NCBI RefSeq assembly: GCF_021390515.1
Contig: NZ_JAJUXI010000003.1
Location: forward strand, 682,001 to 746,000
Length of the DNA stretch: 64,000 nt
Direction of reading: 5' to 3'
Source: Dyadobacter sp. CY326
GTDB taxonomy: Bacteria > Bacteroidota > Bacteroidia > Cytophagales > Spirosomataceae
Numbering within the stretch: position 1 is the first letter of the stretch; each line of letters opens with the position of its first letter. Positions 27,636-36,502 of the stretch are shown here, piece by piece. Below the pieces are notes generated by a model. That model saw only the letters and a list, made by a program, of their open reading frames with translations, was not told the DNA's origin and made no database searches. Position numbers and translations under genes: made by a program.

Positions 27636-27919
27636 AGAATTTAAAAGTTTGGTAAGTGAGAAAAAATTAACGATTTATGGAATGAGTAAGCTGAACAATT
27701 TCAAGCAAGAGTGCGCACCAATGCATGAATTATTGTCTGCTGTATTAGTCGTATTGGAAGCTCAATTATCCGCAGAATGCTCAAAAAATCAGAAATATTT
27801 TTTCTAAATAGTTTACGATGTGTTGTCATAATTGAATCTTTAATATTTAATTTTCATGCTTAATAAATGTGCTCTCTTAATCCTAATTTAAATCGCGATT
27901 TTATTAACCGTTTAATAAA

Positions 27920-28507
27920 TTAATTCGTCTCCAAATTTTTACCGAGCAATTTTCTCAGTTTACTGATACATCCGTATTTAATCTTCGACAATTTGACATG
28001 ATCCTCTTCACCAATGCGTTTTGCTATCTCTTCTAATGAAAATCCCCAATATGCCCAATCCATGATAATCTGGCGACACGGGGGACACATTTTATCCAAA
28101 GCCCTTATGATTCGTAAGGTTTCTTCATCCAATTCAAGTGCCTTTTCAATATTCTTTGAATCATCTTCAACGTCTGGTAAGTTATCATGATAATGAACCT
28201 TATTCGTCATTTTTTTCCGGATATAATCAACAGTTTTAAAGTAAAATATGCGATAAAGGAAAGTTGACAACTTGCTTTCTCCTTTGAATGAACCATCTTC
28301 AATTTTTGCGATCAAAACAATTATCGTATCGGTGTACAGGTCTGCCAGGATGCTCTTACTGACCTTGGTTTCAATGTAAAACTTATGAATGTAGCCATGA
28401 TATTCCGCGATTATTCTTTTTACCGACTGCTCCCGATGGACGCCTCCTTTACGAATCAATTCAATGATAATATCATCGCTGATAACAGTTTTTCGGCTTA
28501 GTTGCAT
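27920..28507 (-). CDS. ECF-type RNA polymerase sigma factor next to the curli operon
   Basis: 195 residues from the ATG at 28507. It has a sigma-70 region 2-like part (HGYIHKFYIETKVSKSILADLYTDTI, with STFLYRIFYFKTVDYIRKK as region 2.3-2.4) and region 4 (LDKMCPPCRQIIMDWAYWGFSLEEIAKRIG, with SKIKYGCISKLRKLL as the recognition part). A CPPC motif lies at the start of region 4, in place of the usual PP segment. It is transcribed in the same direction as the curli operon, 284 bases upstream of its first gene, so a role in switching on curli is inferred. No anti-sigma gene is adjacent. Confidence 0.87.
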   Translation of the reverse strand: MQLSRKTVISDDIIIELIRKGGVHREQSVKRIIAEYHGYIHKFYIETKVSKSILADLYTDTIIVLIAKIEDGSFKGESKLSTFLYRIFYFKTVDYIRKKMTNKVHYHDNLPDVEDDSKNIEKALELDEETLRIIRALDKMCPPCRQIIMDWAYWGFSLEEIAKRIGEEDHVKLSKIKYGCISKLRKLLGKNLETN

Positions 28508-29153
28508 AGCGTTGTATGATTTGAATTTATTGCCAAAATTTCGGCCAATCCAGGCTGACCAATATCGATTAGTCACGCAAGATTTTCATAACATTTCTGA
28601 CCACAACAGCCGTTTCAAAACGGCTGCGCAACTAAGCCAGTCGCGATGCGATTGCTTGTTCAAGACATTGAACCAGGCAACAAACAATAAACGATGTAAT
28701 TGTTAGAAGGTGAACCCGTTATTGGCAGGCACCTGAAATTTGAAGTGGGTTATTAGATAAATCATTGTAGTCCGTCCGGTGCTACAATGTTAATGTAATC
28801 GCTGCTCGAACCTCCGATTCCTCGAAATCTAACTCAATTGAAAACCGGCGTTCTACATTGAATCAATGAATATGACTTTGGGTATAAATTTTAGCATTAT
28901 ACAAGTGACATGTAATGATACAATCAATATTCCTAATTCATAGTTCTTATTCAGCGAAACGGGCAATTTGCGATTAAAGCGGACAATAACTGATAATTCT
29001 TGCAAATGCTCCAGCCGCGATCCCTTATCCCCATTCTGGGATCATTTTTTCTGGAACAGTTTTTTAAAGCCGGCCGCCAACTTCATGATTATGAACGGAA
29101 TAGTGAACGTTTTTTAATCATTTTTTTCATTATCAATCTTATCTTAATTAACT
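28508..29153. other. Gene-free intergenic region of 646 bases
   Basis: A+T-rich gap between the divergent sigma factor and DUF4142 genes. No ORF with a believable start, tRNA or known RNA motif was recognised. The clearest element is an 18-base palindrome AGCCGTTT-CA-AAACGGCT at 28608-28625, about 100 bases upstream of the sigma factor start. It could be an operator or a short hairpin. The rest holds nothing I can name. Confidence 0.5.
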
Positions 29154-29672
29154 ATGGGAAAGCGCGTACTCTTTTTTCTAATTGCAGGACTCGGTTCTGC
29201 TGTCATTTCTTGTACAGACCACGACGGGGTCAATCTGGTTGCCGAAGCCGACAGGCAGTTTATGATCAAAGCTGCTGATGGGAATTTATTCGAAATCAAG
29301 GCAGGGGAATTAGCATCAATGAAAGCTGTGGTTGACTCTGTCAAAGCATATGGAATGCACATGGTGGTGGATCACAGCAAGGCAACCGAGGAACTGAAAG
29401 CGCTGGCCAGCAAAAAAATGGTTGACCTTCCAATGACGCTTTCCGAGGTAAAACAGAAAAAATTAGACAGCCTGGCTGCATTGAACGGAATGGCTTTTGA
29501 TTCAACTTACATGATGATGATGGTGGTTTCTCACGTTGAAACCATTGATCTGTTCAAAACAGAAACCATACTAGGTGAAGACCCGGAAGTAAAGGCTTTC
29601 GCCGCTGGCAAGCTCCCTACGCTGCACCACCATCTTGAAGAGGCTGAAAAGCTAAGAGACTTGCTCTGGTAA
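29154..29672 (+). CDS. DUF4142 lipoprotein
   Basis: 172 residues; lipoprotein signal ending AVISC (Cys20). The mature domain is the ferritin-like helical bundle DUF4142 (PF13628): ADRQFMIKAADGNLFEIKAGELA, VKAYGMHMVVDHSKATEELKALA, MMMMVVSHVETIDLF and LPTLHHHLEEAEKL. Its function is unknown. The helical bundle with conserved histidines and glutamates suggests a metal or small-ligand role, but no enzyme activity is established for the family. It stands alone and ends in a strong terminator. Confidence 0.9.
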   Translation: MGKRVLFFLIAGLGSAVISCTDHDGVNLVAEADRQFMIKAADGNLFEIKAGELASMKAVVDSVKAYGMHMVVDHSKATEELKALASKKMVDLPMTLSEVKQKKLDSLAALNGMAFDSTYMMMMVVSHVETIDLFKTETILGEDPEVKAFAAGKLPTLHHHLEEAEKLRDLLW

Positions 29673-29708
29673 AATCCGGCGCGTAAGGCTCATAACAGCT
29701 ATAAATAA

Positions 29709-29747
29709 AAATGACGACAACGCGAATCACGTTGCCGTCATTTTTTT
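29709..29747. terminator. Bidirectional intrinsic terminator
   Basis: AATGACGACAACG and CGTTGCCGTCATT form a 13-bp stem (one mismatch) around CGAATCA, with a run of seven T on the plus strand and five T on the minus. It separates the convergent DUF4142 and lipoprotein genes. Confidence 0.88.
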
Positions 29748-29763
29748 GAGGTGATGATTTCAC

Positions 29764-30240
29764 CTATAATTGCACACGGTAAAATCCATCGGTTACCGTC
29801 AATCCGGGTGCCGTGAACTGAAATTTCCCCTCCACCCAGTCTCCGTTGATTGCTGTAATCTCCATAATGCCCTTATACTTCGAGTAGACGGGACCGTCAT
29901 TAATCCAGTAATCAACAGAATAACCATCGCCCAACTTTGCCTGTCTGCCCACTTTTGCCGACCTTTTTTCGAATGAATACATCATCAGGTAACTTTCACC
30001 ACCCACATAACCCACGATGGTGCCAGCTGCGGCGGGCGGCATGATGGATGTAGCCGTCCATTGTTTTCCGTTAACCTTGGCGGTCATTGTCCAGCCTCCC
30101 GATGTGGTTTTTACTGTGCCGGGTCGGGGTGCATCCTTGATTGCCGCCTCCGTTTTCTTTGCCTCTTCATAAGCGGAAGATTGGCCATTGCATGCGCTCA
30201 TCGTAAGCAATGTCGCCAGGATCAAAAAGTATTGTTTCAT
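29764..30240 (-). CDS. Hypothetical lipoprotein of 158 residues
   Basis: Lipoprotein signal ending LTMSAC (Cys17). The rest is a short charged linker and one beta-rich domain (MTAKVNGKQWTATSIMP, VDYWINDGPVYSKYKGIMEIT, VEGKFQFTA). The pattern of a KVNGKQWTA opening and a VEGKFQFTA closing strand resembles the DUF6252-type lipoproteins common in Bacteroidota; this match is from memory and moderate. Function unknown. The next gene on the same strand, also a lipoprotein, ends 10 bases before this start, so they probably form an operon. Confidence 0.8.
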   Translation of the reverse strand: MKQYFLILATLLTMSACNGQSSAYEEAKKTEAAIKDAPRPGTVKTTSGGWTMTAKVNGKQWTATSIMPPAAAGTIVGYVGGESYLMMYSFEKRSAKVGRQAKLGDGYSVDYWINDGPVYSKYKGIMEITAINGDWVEGKFQFTAPGLTVTDGFYRVQL

Positions 30241-30250
30241 GATAATTGAT

Positions 30251-30940
30251 TTATAGTTTGCTAGCTAAATAGGAATAATAAACTGTTGTGGGAGGGAATA
30301 GACCGCCGATTCTTCGTTCTGTTCCTCTCAACAGGTTGGTCTCGTTTGTAAATACCACGTAATTGGTCGCGGAAGAAAATAATTCCGAATAACTGAAACG
30401 GATTCCTGCACCTTCCAGAGTATATGGAATTGATCTGGGTGCCGACCCCGCAAGAGAATAATTCAACTTCATTCCAGGCAGTATGGTGATTTCCAATTCG
30501 GAACCACCGAATGTGCCCTTCCAGGATGTGTTTGAAACCGTGGAAGGTTCCACTTTTACTGCACGGTTCAACTGGTTAATGAAGAAACCGGCTTTTAAAC
30601 CACCCTTGAAATCTGACCAGCTCTTATCTGTAACCGTGGCAGAGATCACGGTGGTGTTAGGAAATGTAATGATGATCGTGTCTTGATTCATTTTCCAAGT
30701 GCCGCCAGGCCTTGTCGAAGCAACATCATACCAAGTGAGTGTTCCGTCCGCTCCCAGCAAAATGGAGAATGTCTGCGAGTCTGTATACTCGCCGGCAGCA
30801 TATTGAAAATCACCTCCCCACACGGTGTTTTTAAATGATTCAGTTCTGTCGACCGGCTTGGGAGCTTCGTCTTCCTTAGCGCAGGAAAACAGAAGAACAC
30901 AAATGACTGGAATAATGTAAGTGATGCGGAAATGTTTCAT
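30251..30940 (-). CDS. Hypothetical lipoprotein of 229 residues
   Basis: Lipoprotein signal ending LLFSC (Cys20). Two similar beta-sandwich-like halves can be seen, each opening with a Trp-rich phrase: KNTVWGGDFQY near residue 37 and SNTSWKGTFGG near residue 137. Each continues with a test-strand phrase (TLTWYDVASTRPGGTWKMNQ; LEITILPGMKLNYSL). This internal duplication suggests two copies of a small lipocalin-like fold. No function can be assigned. It is upstream of another lipoprotein gene with 10 bases between them. Confidence 0.8.
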   Translation of the reverse strand: MKHFRITYIIPVICVLLFSCAKEDEAPKPVDRTESFKNTVWGGDFQYAAGEYTDSQTFSILLGADGTLTWYDVASTRPGGTWKMNQDTIIITFPNTTVISATVTDKSWSDFKGGLKAGFFINQLNRAVKVEPSTVSNTSWKGTFGGSELEITILPGMKLNYSLAGSAPRSIPYTLEGAGIRFSYSELFSSATNYVVFTNETNLLRGTERRIGGLFPPTTVYYSYLASKL

Positions 30941-31181
30941 GTCATCAGCATTAAGTAAGGGACATTCGTTGCTGATTCAAATATATTGTCAAGCTCATTC
31001 GCAAGAAGGGCCGATTCTCTTAACGACCATTATTTTAGACGAACGACGCGTGATTCGTTTAATACGTCCGGAGATTTCATCGATTTTGAAGAGAATGCAG
31101 GTTATGCCCAACCTCTCCGGAACAAACCTTGGCTCAAAGTGAGGCAATTGTGGTAAAAGCAGTAAATTGGAAACGGTTTAA

Positions 31182-31910
31182 ATGGGAAGCATGAACCTGC
31201 AAAAGAAAACGTTTACAGCTATAATCGCAGATGACAACCGGCTTGACCGCCTGCTTCTGGAATCATTGGTCAGGAAATATCCATTTATTGAAATCGCGGG
31301 TGTTTTTGCTTCTGCAATCGATGCGCAGGCCTTTATGAGTGGTAAACCCTTGCCCGACATCCTGATTCTGGACATTGATATGCCTGGTATGAGCGGCCTC
31401 ACATTGCGGGAGCAGCTTCCCGAAATCACGGCTTGCATTTTTGTCACTTCACATCCCGAATTCGCGCTTGAAGGTTTCGAACTGGCGGCGCTGGACTACG
31501 TGGTTAAACCTTTAAAACAAGAACGGTTTGCAATAACAATGGAGCGACTGGAGCTTTTTCTCACGCTGCATTACAAGGCCGAGCTGCTCGATTATACGCT
31601 GGGCGGAGACACGTTATTTATCAAAGACGGCACCCACACGATCAAAGTCAAGTTGCACGATATCATTTACCTGGAAGCATTAAAGGATTATTCAGCGATT
31701 ATTACCCGGCAGCGAAAGTATTGTGTTTCAACGCCGTTGGGTAACCTTTTGAAGAAAAAAGGATTTGAGAGTTTTGTCCGCATTCACCGCAGCTATGCCA
31801 TTCAGAAGCATTACATTCATGAAGTTTCGGCAAAAGGCGTGAAGGTGAATGACGTGCTGCTGCCTGTGGGAAGAACGTACAAAGACGACCTGAGGAAACT
31901 CACAGCGTAA
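31182..31910 (+). CDS. LytTR family response regulator
   Basis: 242 residues. The receiver domain has acidic Asp17/Asp18 (IIADDNR), phosphoacceptor Asp64 (LILDIDMPGMSGL) and the VVKPLKQ lysine. The LytTR DNA-binding domain (about 140-242) shows LHDIIYLEALKDYSAII, FVRIHRSYAIQKHYI and VLLPVGRTYKDDL. An alternative ATG at 31191 is also possible. It is followed 58 bases later by a TPR histidine kinase gene, so the two form a two-component system of the Bacteroidota LytTR/TPR-kinase type. Target genes are unknown. Confidence 0.93.
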   Translation: MGSMNLQKKTFTAIIADDNRLDRLLLESLVRKYPFIEIAGVFASAIDAQAFMSGKPLPDILILDIDMPGMSGLTLREQLPEITACIFVTSHPEFALEGFELAALDYVVKPLKQERFAITMERLELFLTLHYKAELLDYTLGGDTLFIKDGTHTIKVKLHDIIYLEALKDYSAIITRQRKYCVSTPLGNLLKKKGFESFVRIHRSYAIQKHYIHEVSAKGVKVNDVLLPVGRTYKDDLRKLTA

Positions 31911-31968
31911 ATGCATTTCAGTAGATATTAGTCAATTCCAGTTCTGGCAAGCCCAAATCCCCGCTCCT

Positions 31969-33978
31969 GTGAAAGCTCAGAAAGTGCTCAGCAAAATAAT
32001 TATTAAAACAGCTTTTCTAATGGCGCTGCTGTGTTCCATGCATCCGGCATCGGCGCAGTTGCAAGGCCAGGCATTAATTGATTCACTTGAAGCGGCAGTT
32101 CCCCGCATGAAAAATGACTCGAATAAAGTAAAGGGTTACAGCAAAATTTCTCAATTATATTATGGGATTGATCTAAAAAAAAGCTTTCTGCCCGCCGAAA
32201 AAGGTCTGGCTCTTGCTGAAAAGATCAACTGGAAAAAAGGAATTGCCAACATTAATAACAACCTGGGATTGTTCATCTCAGACTCCGGTAACCTCGCACT
32301 CGGCAATGCGCATTATCAAAAAAGTTATGCAATCAATAAGGAGCTGAATTCGAAGCCGAATCTGGTAAATAACCTGAATAACATCGGCCGGAATTATATG
32401 GCCATGTCCGACTTTGCCAATGCTGCAGACTATTTCTTCAAGGCATTATCCATTGCAGAAGCCATTCAAAGTGACGATCACATTGCGCTGGTGGGGACAA
32501 ATCTTATCAGCTGTTTTCACCGCCAGAAAAATTACCGGAAAGCAGCGCAATATGCAGCATTGACAATAAAACATGCAAAGCTCGCCAAAAACACGCGGCA
32601 TCTGGTTAGCGGACTAATGCAGCTTGGTGCAGTAAAGCTTGATCAAAAAGACACCATTGCTGCGAAAAAAACCCTGAGGGAAGCCCTGAAAATCTGCGAA
32701 GAATCGGGCAATTATTTTGATATGGCCCAGGTGCTCATGAATCTTTCACTCGCCGAATATCCAAATTATCAGAATGCAATCGGACTAATGAGTCGGGTGG
32801 ATTCAATAATTCATGTGGCTGCACCGGGTTCGGGTGTGGAAATGAATAATCATTTTAATATGGCCGAAGCTTATTACAAGCTGGCTTTGCAAAACAGGGA
32901 ACAAAAGCCGATCCTGCTCAATAATGCGTCAATGCATTTGAAAAAGGCAAAAGAAATGGCCGAGCATGTCATACCCGAGTTAATGGTGAATATCCTGCTT
33001 TTACAAAGTAATATGGAGGAAACCAATGGTCAGTATCAAAAAGCATTGGCAAGTTTCAAGCGATCAACCGCCATTTCGGATTCGTTGTATTCACAAGATA
33101 AAAAGAATGAAATAGCGGGACTTGAAGGCAAATATGCGCTTGCTGTAAAAGACAAGGAGATTGAGTTGAATAAACTTTTAGTGGAAAGTCAGCGCAAAAT
33201 GCAATGGGCGCTGATCGCCGGAATTTTGCTGCTTATCATTTTGGGAGCTCTGATCCTGTGGCAGAGCCGTACGAGAAAACAAACGAATACGACTTTAATG
33301 GTGCTCAATCAGGAGCTTAACGAAGCTAACAAAGTGAAGGCGAGATTTTTTGGCATCCTGAGCCACGACCTGCGCAGCCCGATCGTAAATCTGATGCATT
33401 TTCTGGAATTGCAAAAAGACAATCCTGATCTGCTGTCCCCGGAAGATAAAGCTGAACATACGCTTGAAATCAGCGAATCGGCCGAAAATCTGCTGAACAC
33501 CATGGAGGCAATGCTGCTTTGGAGCAAAGAACAAATGGAGCACTTCCGCCCGAACATCCAACCCGTTCAGGTGACCGAACTATTTGATCACATCCGCGGA
33601 TTTTTCAGCCAGTCGGATCGGATAACATTCAAATTTATTACCGAACCCGGATTGACCATTGCAGCTGATGAAAACTATCTGCGTACGATCATGCAAAACC
33701 TGACTTCCAATGCAATTCGTGCCTTAAAGCATACACCTGATGCAACCATAACCTGGGAAGCGAAAAGCCAGAGCCACGGCATTGCGCTTTCTATTACGGA
33801 TAATGGGCCCGGAATAGAAGCGCAGAAAGTGGCGACATTATTTGATACAAATGTGATGATCAATGAAAAGACCGGATTTGGCTTACACCTGGTCCGAGAT
33901 CTCGCCAAAGCAATCCGTTATAGCATTTCAGTCGAGTCGCTGCCGGGAAAAGGAACGACATTTACGCTGAGCAGTTGA
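31969..33978 (+). CDS. TPR-containing sensor histidine kinase, GTG start
   Basis: 669 residues, begun at a GTG. Signal peptide ending ASAQ; periplasmic TPR repeats from about 50 to 380 (NINNNLGLFISDSGNLALGNAHYQKS, NNIGRNYMAMSDFANAADYFFKAL); a coiled segment; one transmembrane helix (411-432); then a HisKA domain with His466 (FFGILSHDLRSP) and a HATPase domain (NLTSNAIRAL, ITDNGPGIE, GFGLHLVRDL, GKGTTF). It should phosphorylate the LytTR regulator encoded just upstream. The dimerisation and ATP boxes look intact. The signal recognised by the TPR part is unknown. Confidence 0.92.
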   Translation: MKAQKVLSKIIIKTAFLMALLCSMHPASAQLQGQALIDSLEAAVPRMKNDSNKVKGYSKISQLYYGIDLKKSFLPAEKGLALAEKINWKKGIANINNNLGLFISDSGNLALGNAHYQKSYAINKELNSKPNLVNNLNNIGRNYMAMSDFANAADYFFKALSIAEAIQSDDHIALVGTNLISCFHRQKNYRKAAQYAALTIKHAKLAKNTRHLVSGLMQLGAVKLDQKDTIAAKKTLREALKICEESGNYFDMAQVLMNLSLAEYPNYQNAIGLMSRVDSIIHVAAPGSGVEMNNHFNMAEAYYKLALQNREQKPILLNNASMHLKKAKEMAEHVIPELMVNILLLQSNMEETNGQYQKALASFKRSTAISDSLYSQDKKNEIAGLEGKYALAVKDKEIELNKLLVESQRKMQWALIAGILLLIILGALILWQSRTRKQTNTTLMVLNQELNEANKVKARFFGILSHDLRSPIVNLMHFLELQKDNPDLLSPEDKAEHTLEISESAENLLNTMEAMLLWSKEQMEHFRPNIQPVQVTELFDHIRGFFSQSDRITFKFITEPGLTIAADENYLRTIMQNLTSNAIRALKHTPDATITWEAKSQSHGIALSITDNGPGIEAQKVATLFDTNVMINEKTGFGLHLVRDLAKAIRYSISVESLPGKGTTFTLSS

Positions 33979-34003
33979 TTGAAATAGTCGCTTAGCATTG
34001 TCG

Positions 34004-34633
34004 CTATTTAACCACATTCGCCTGCCGTTCTTCTTTTAACCGGATGATTTCCGATTCCAGGTCGCGCACGTGTTCTTGCAGCGGCGTCAGCATTTCGTTG
34101 ATTTCTTCAATGGAATAACGTTGTGTGATATACTTTGGACAGTTCCAATCATACGCTATCACGTGAAGCAGGATAATTCGCTCGGAAATGCTTTCATAAC
34201 CTTCTGGAATAACCAGGTCTGCTAACTCCGGACGATCATTCAGGTCGACAGTTTCCATGTCTGCATAGATTTTCAAACGCGCCTGATGCGCGTAATCCAT
34301 CAGGATCAGCGACACTTTCGGATTCGTAACAGCATTGCCTACTGAAATATATTGTTTGTTTCCACGCAATTCAGCAAACGCCAGCGTATTCGGATCGATT
34401 GAGCGCAGGAACCCCTTTTTGCCACCTCTGTGCTGAATGTAAGGAAATCCGTTTTCGCCAATGCTTGCGATATAAAAACTGTCACGCGCCTGAATAAAAT
34501 GCGTTTCATTTTCAGTAAGGCCGGTCCCGGACATTCTCTGTTCGAGGTGGGCATAAGCCTTGCGGCTTCCGTAACGTTCTTGCAGGGCTTTCACTTCTGT
34601 CGTGAAAGCCACGGATGCATAGTTTCGTGCCAT
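34004..34633 (-). CDS. Pyridoxamine 5'-phosphate oxidase family (FMN-binding) protein
   Basis: 209 residues. The split-barrel flavin domain spans about 40-150, with FIQARDSFYIASIGENGFPYIQHRGG (a typical opening of PNPOx-like oxidoreductases), GFLRSIDPNTLAFAELRGNKQY and NPKVSLILMDYAHQARLKIYA. A C-terminal helix with heptad character (LTPLQEHVRDLESEIIRLKEE) may dimerise it. It is third in an operon tetR - small ORF - this gene with 6-base gaps, so it is the likely target of the TetR repressor. The substrate is unknown; detoxification or flavin reductase roles are plausible. Confidence 0.88.
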   Translation of the reverse strand: MARNYASVAFTTEVKALQERYGSRKAYAHLEQRMSGTGLTENETHFIQARDSFYIASIGENGFPYIQHRGGKKGFLRSIDPNTLAFAELRGNKQYISVGNAVTNPKVSLILMDYAHQARLKIYADMETVDLNDRPELADLVIPEGYESISERIILLHVIAYDWNCPKYITQRYSIEEINEMLTPLQEHVRDLESEIIRLKEERQANVVK

Positions 34634-34639
34634 AGCAAA

Positions 34640-34822
34640 TTATTTGTTAAAATCTGGTTTCAAATTCAATACAACCGGCTTGATTTCCCATGTTCCAGGC
34701 TCCACCGCAGGAAGCTTTTCTTTCTTACTTGTGGGCGGATTCAAATTTTCCTCATTCCACATCGTATCGCCACATTCTTCATTAACGAATGGCATTTCAT
34801 CAAAAAAATCTTTCGTTTCCAT
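34640..34822 (-). CDS. Small hypothetical protein (60 residues) within the tetR-PNPOx operon
   Basis: Acidic N-terminal half (METKDFFDEMPFVNEECGD) followed by a proline- and lysine-rich tail (NPPTSKKEKLPAVEPGTWE). It has no signal peptide or membrane segment. Exactly 6 bases separate it from the tetR stop and from the PNPOx start, and it fills the whole gap in one frame, which is the main argument that it is real. No family recognised. Confidence 0.62.
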   Translation of the reverse strand: METKDFFDEMPFVNEECGDTMWNEENLNPPTSKKEKLPAVEPGTWEIKPVVLNLKPDFNK

Positions 34823-34828
34823 TGTCTT

Positions 34829-35386
34829 TTATTTAAGAAAGTCTGTTTTAATAGCTTCTAATGCGTCCTGGAATAATTCCGGTTTCTGTAAAGTTTGGGC
34901 AAGAATCAAAGAACCTTGTATTTTAACGAGGCTGGACTCGCCTAACTTTTGAGCAGTGTCAGAATCGTGACCCAAATCCGTCGCAAGGTGTGCAAAGGCA
35001 TTTACCCAGTTTTGAAAAGTCTCAGCGATTTGGTCTCTGAAAATCTCCGCGGCAGCCCCGTGTGACATTGCACGAAGAATGCACGCCAACCGGCCGCCTT
35101 CATAAAAGACAGAAATCGCATTCAAAGCCGCGTCCAGCCGTTCCTTCGCTGGCTCCGACGACAACAGAATGTAAAAAATCTGGCTGTCGTCCCACCCTTT
35201 CACGTGATCAAGAACTGCTCTCGCCATGCCCACCTTGCCATCCGGAAACCGGTGATATAAGCTCGCTTTTTTCAGACCAGTCGCAGACGCCAGCTCGGTC
35301 AGACTTGCTCCGTCATAACCAACGGATCGAAAAACGTGCAACAGCCGCTCCATTACAATGTCCGGTTCAACTTTTGAAAATGCCAT
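34829..35386 (-). CDS. TetR family repressor
   Basis: 185 residues. The N-terminal helix-turn-helix is clear: VGYDGASLTELASATGLKKASLYHRFPDGKVGMA, typical of the family, and a C-terminal helical ligand-binding domain follows. A purine-rich ribosome site AAAGGAGAG precedes the ATG. A TetR-type palindrome, TACCGA-N4-TCGGTA, lies 18 bases upstream of the start. It probably represses itself and the downstream small protein and PNPOx genes. Confidence 0.92.
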   Translation of the reverse strand: MAFSKVEPDIVMERLLHVFRSVGYDGASLTELASATGLKKASLYHRFPDGKVGMARAVLDHVKGWDDSQIFYILLSSEPAKERLDAALNAISVFYEGGRLACILRAMSHGAAAEIFRDQIAETFQNWVNAFAHLATDLGHDSDTAQKLGESSLVKIQGSLILAQTLQKPELFQDALEAIKTDFLK

Positions 35387-35404
35387 ATAACTCTCCTTTT
35401 AAAT

Positions 35405-35420
35405 ACCGAACGATCGGTAA
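35405..35420. promoter_or_regulatory. TetR-type operator
   Basis: TACCGA-ACGA-TCGGTA, 18 bases before the tetR ATG; ACCGA...TCGGT half-sites are common in TetR operators. It would overlap the promoter of the tetR-small ORF-PNPOx operon. Confidence 0.65.
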
Positions 35421-35452
35421 AGAAAAACAGTTCAGTTGCATTTAAATTTTGA

Positions 35453-35483
35453 CAAAAAAAACCCAGCTGCTTGCGCAACTGGG
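35453..35483 (-). terminator. Intrinsic terminator of the manganese catalase gene
   Basis: On the minus strand CCCAGTTGC, loop GCAA, and GCAGCTGGG (one G-U pair) are followed by eight T. It lies 46 bases beyond the catalase stop. Confidence 0.88.
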
Positions 35484-35529
35484 ATCTGGCATTAATCTGA
35501 AATTGAATTACCAAAAATTAAATCGATAA

Positions 35530-36402
35530 TTATCCGATGATCACATCCTTCACTTTATCAAAGAAATCAGCATCTGGTTTCACCCCTTGTTCCAACTGGC
35601 CGTGGGATTCTTTGTCCGCAGGCGCCAACACGGGCTTTCCGCCCACTGGAACCGCCCTTTCCAGGGTAAAGACGCCTTTGCCATCGATAGATGTTCCATG
35701 AGTCCAGCGCGCTTCCGGACTTGTATCACCGTCCACGCTGGTGCTTAGGAAGCTGTATGCAACGCTTTCGTTTTGCAAACTTGATGGAAAGCTGTTTGGA
35801 ATCGGATGCGTATCCGGGCCAAGCTCTTCCAGAACTGCCATCCATTGGTTTTGGTGCATTGTGTCCCTTGCGATCAAGAAGGAAAGCATGTCCTTCATCC
35901 CTGAATCATCCGTCAATTCATACAAGCGTGTGGCCAAAACTCTGCCTGTTGCTTCTGCCATTACATTGGCATGCATGTCAGCAGCAATGTTGCCACTGCT
36001 TATCACCCATGAGCCATTGAAAGGAACACCATTGGCGTCGGATGCTAATGCACCCAAACCTCCCGACAAAATATGCCGTGGGTCGCGGCCGCCCATTACA
36101 GCTTCCACCATTGGATTGCTTTTGGCCATTTCGTCTTTTAACGCACTGGACGAACCTTCCAAATTCAAACAAACGGCTGTTGCCAGCATTTCAATGTGCG
36201 CAATTTCTTCTGTTCCGGTTTCCAAAAGCATATCCCTGTACTTTTGCGGTCCGCGGGAATTCCATGATTGAAACAAATATTGCAAACACACACGTATCTC
36301 CCCTTCGACCCCACCGATCGCTTGTTGAAGAAGTTTTGCAAACTGCGGGTTTGGCTTGTCAACCCTTACATTGTACTGAAGTTTTCCGTCGTGATAAAAC
36401 AT
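35530..36402 (-). CDS. Manganese catalase
   Basis: 290 residues from the ATG at 36402 (a reading to 36492 adds 30 unrelated residues). The ferritin-like bundle and dimanganese ligands of the family are present: Glu35 (GEIRVCLQYLFQSW), Glu66 and His69 (EEIAHIEML), Glu150 (AEATGRV) and His183 (DTMHQNQW), almost at the positions known in the Lactobacillus plantarum enzyme (35, 66, 69, 148, 181). It breaks hydrogen peroxide into water and oxygen. It is monocistronic with its own terminator. The short C-terminal tail with GVKPDADFFDKVKDVIIG matches longer homologues. Confidence 0.95.
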   Translation of the reverse strand: MFYHDGKLQYNVRVDKPNPQFAKLLQQAIGGVEGEIRVCLQYLFQSWNSRGPQKYRDMLLETGTEEIAHIEMLATAVCLNLEGSSSALKDEMAKSNPMVEAVMGGRDPRHILSGGLGALASDANGVPFNGSWVISSGNIAADMHANVMAEATGRVLATRLYELTDDSGMKDMLSFLIARDTMHQNQWMAVLEELGPDTHPIPNSFPSSLQNESVAYSFLSTSVDGDTSPEARWTHGTSIDGKGVFTLERAVPVGGKPVLAPADKESHGQLEQGVKPDADFFDKVKDVIIG

Positions 36403-36502
36403 ATAAATATTTTTTAAGTTACAAAACGGTGGGGGGCATATAAAAACCATACCATCGAAAGAGCCGCTTGCGATGGTATTTATGTGTGTCACAGTGATTT
36501 TG

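Noticed and set aside
27682..27807. 41-codon plus-strand ORF (from ATG at 27682) upstream of csgA
   Set aside because: It lies in the A+T-rich promoter region of the curli operon, has no known motif, and is too short to trust without conservation data.
29000..29278. Plus-strand ORF overlapping the DUF4142 gene start
   Set aside because: It overlaps the signal peptide of the DUF4142 lipoprotein in another frame and has no coding signs.
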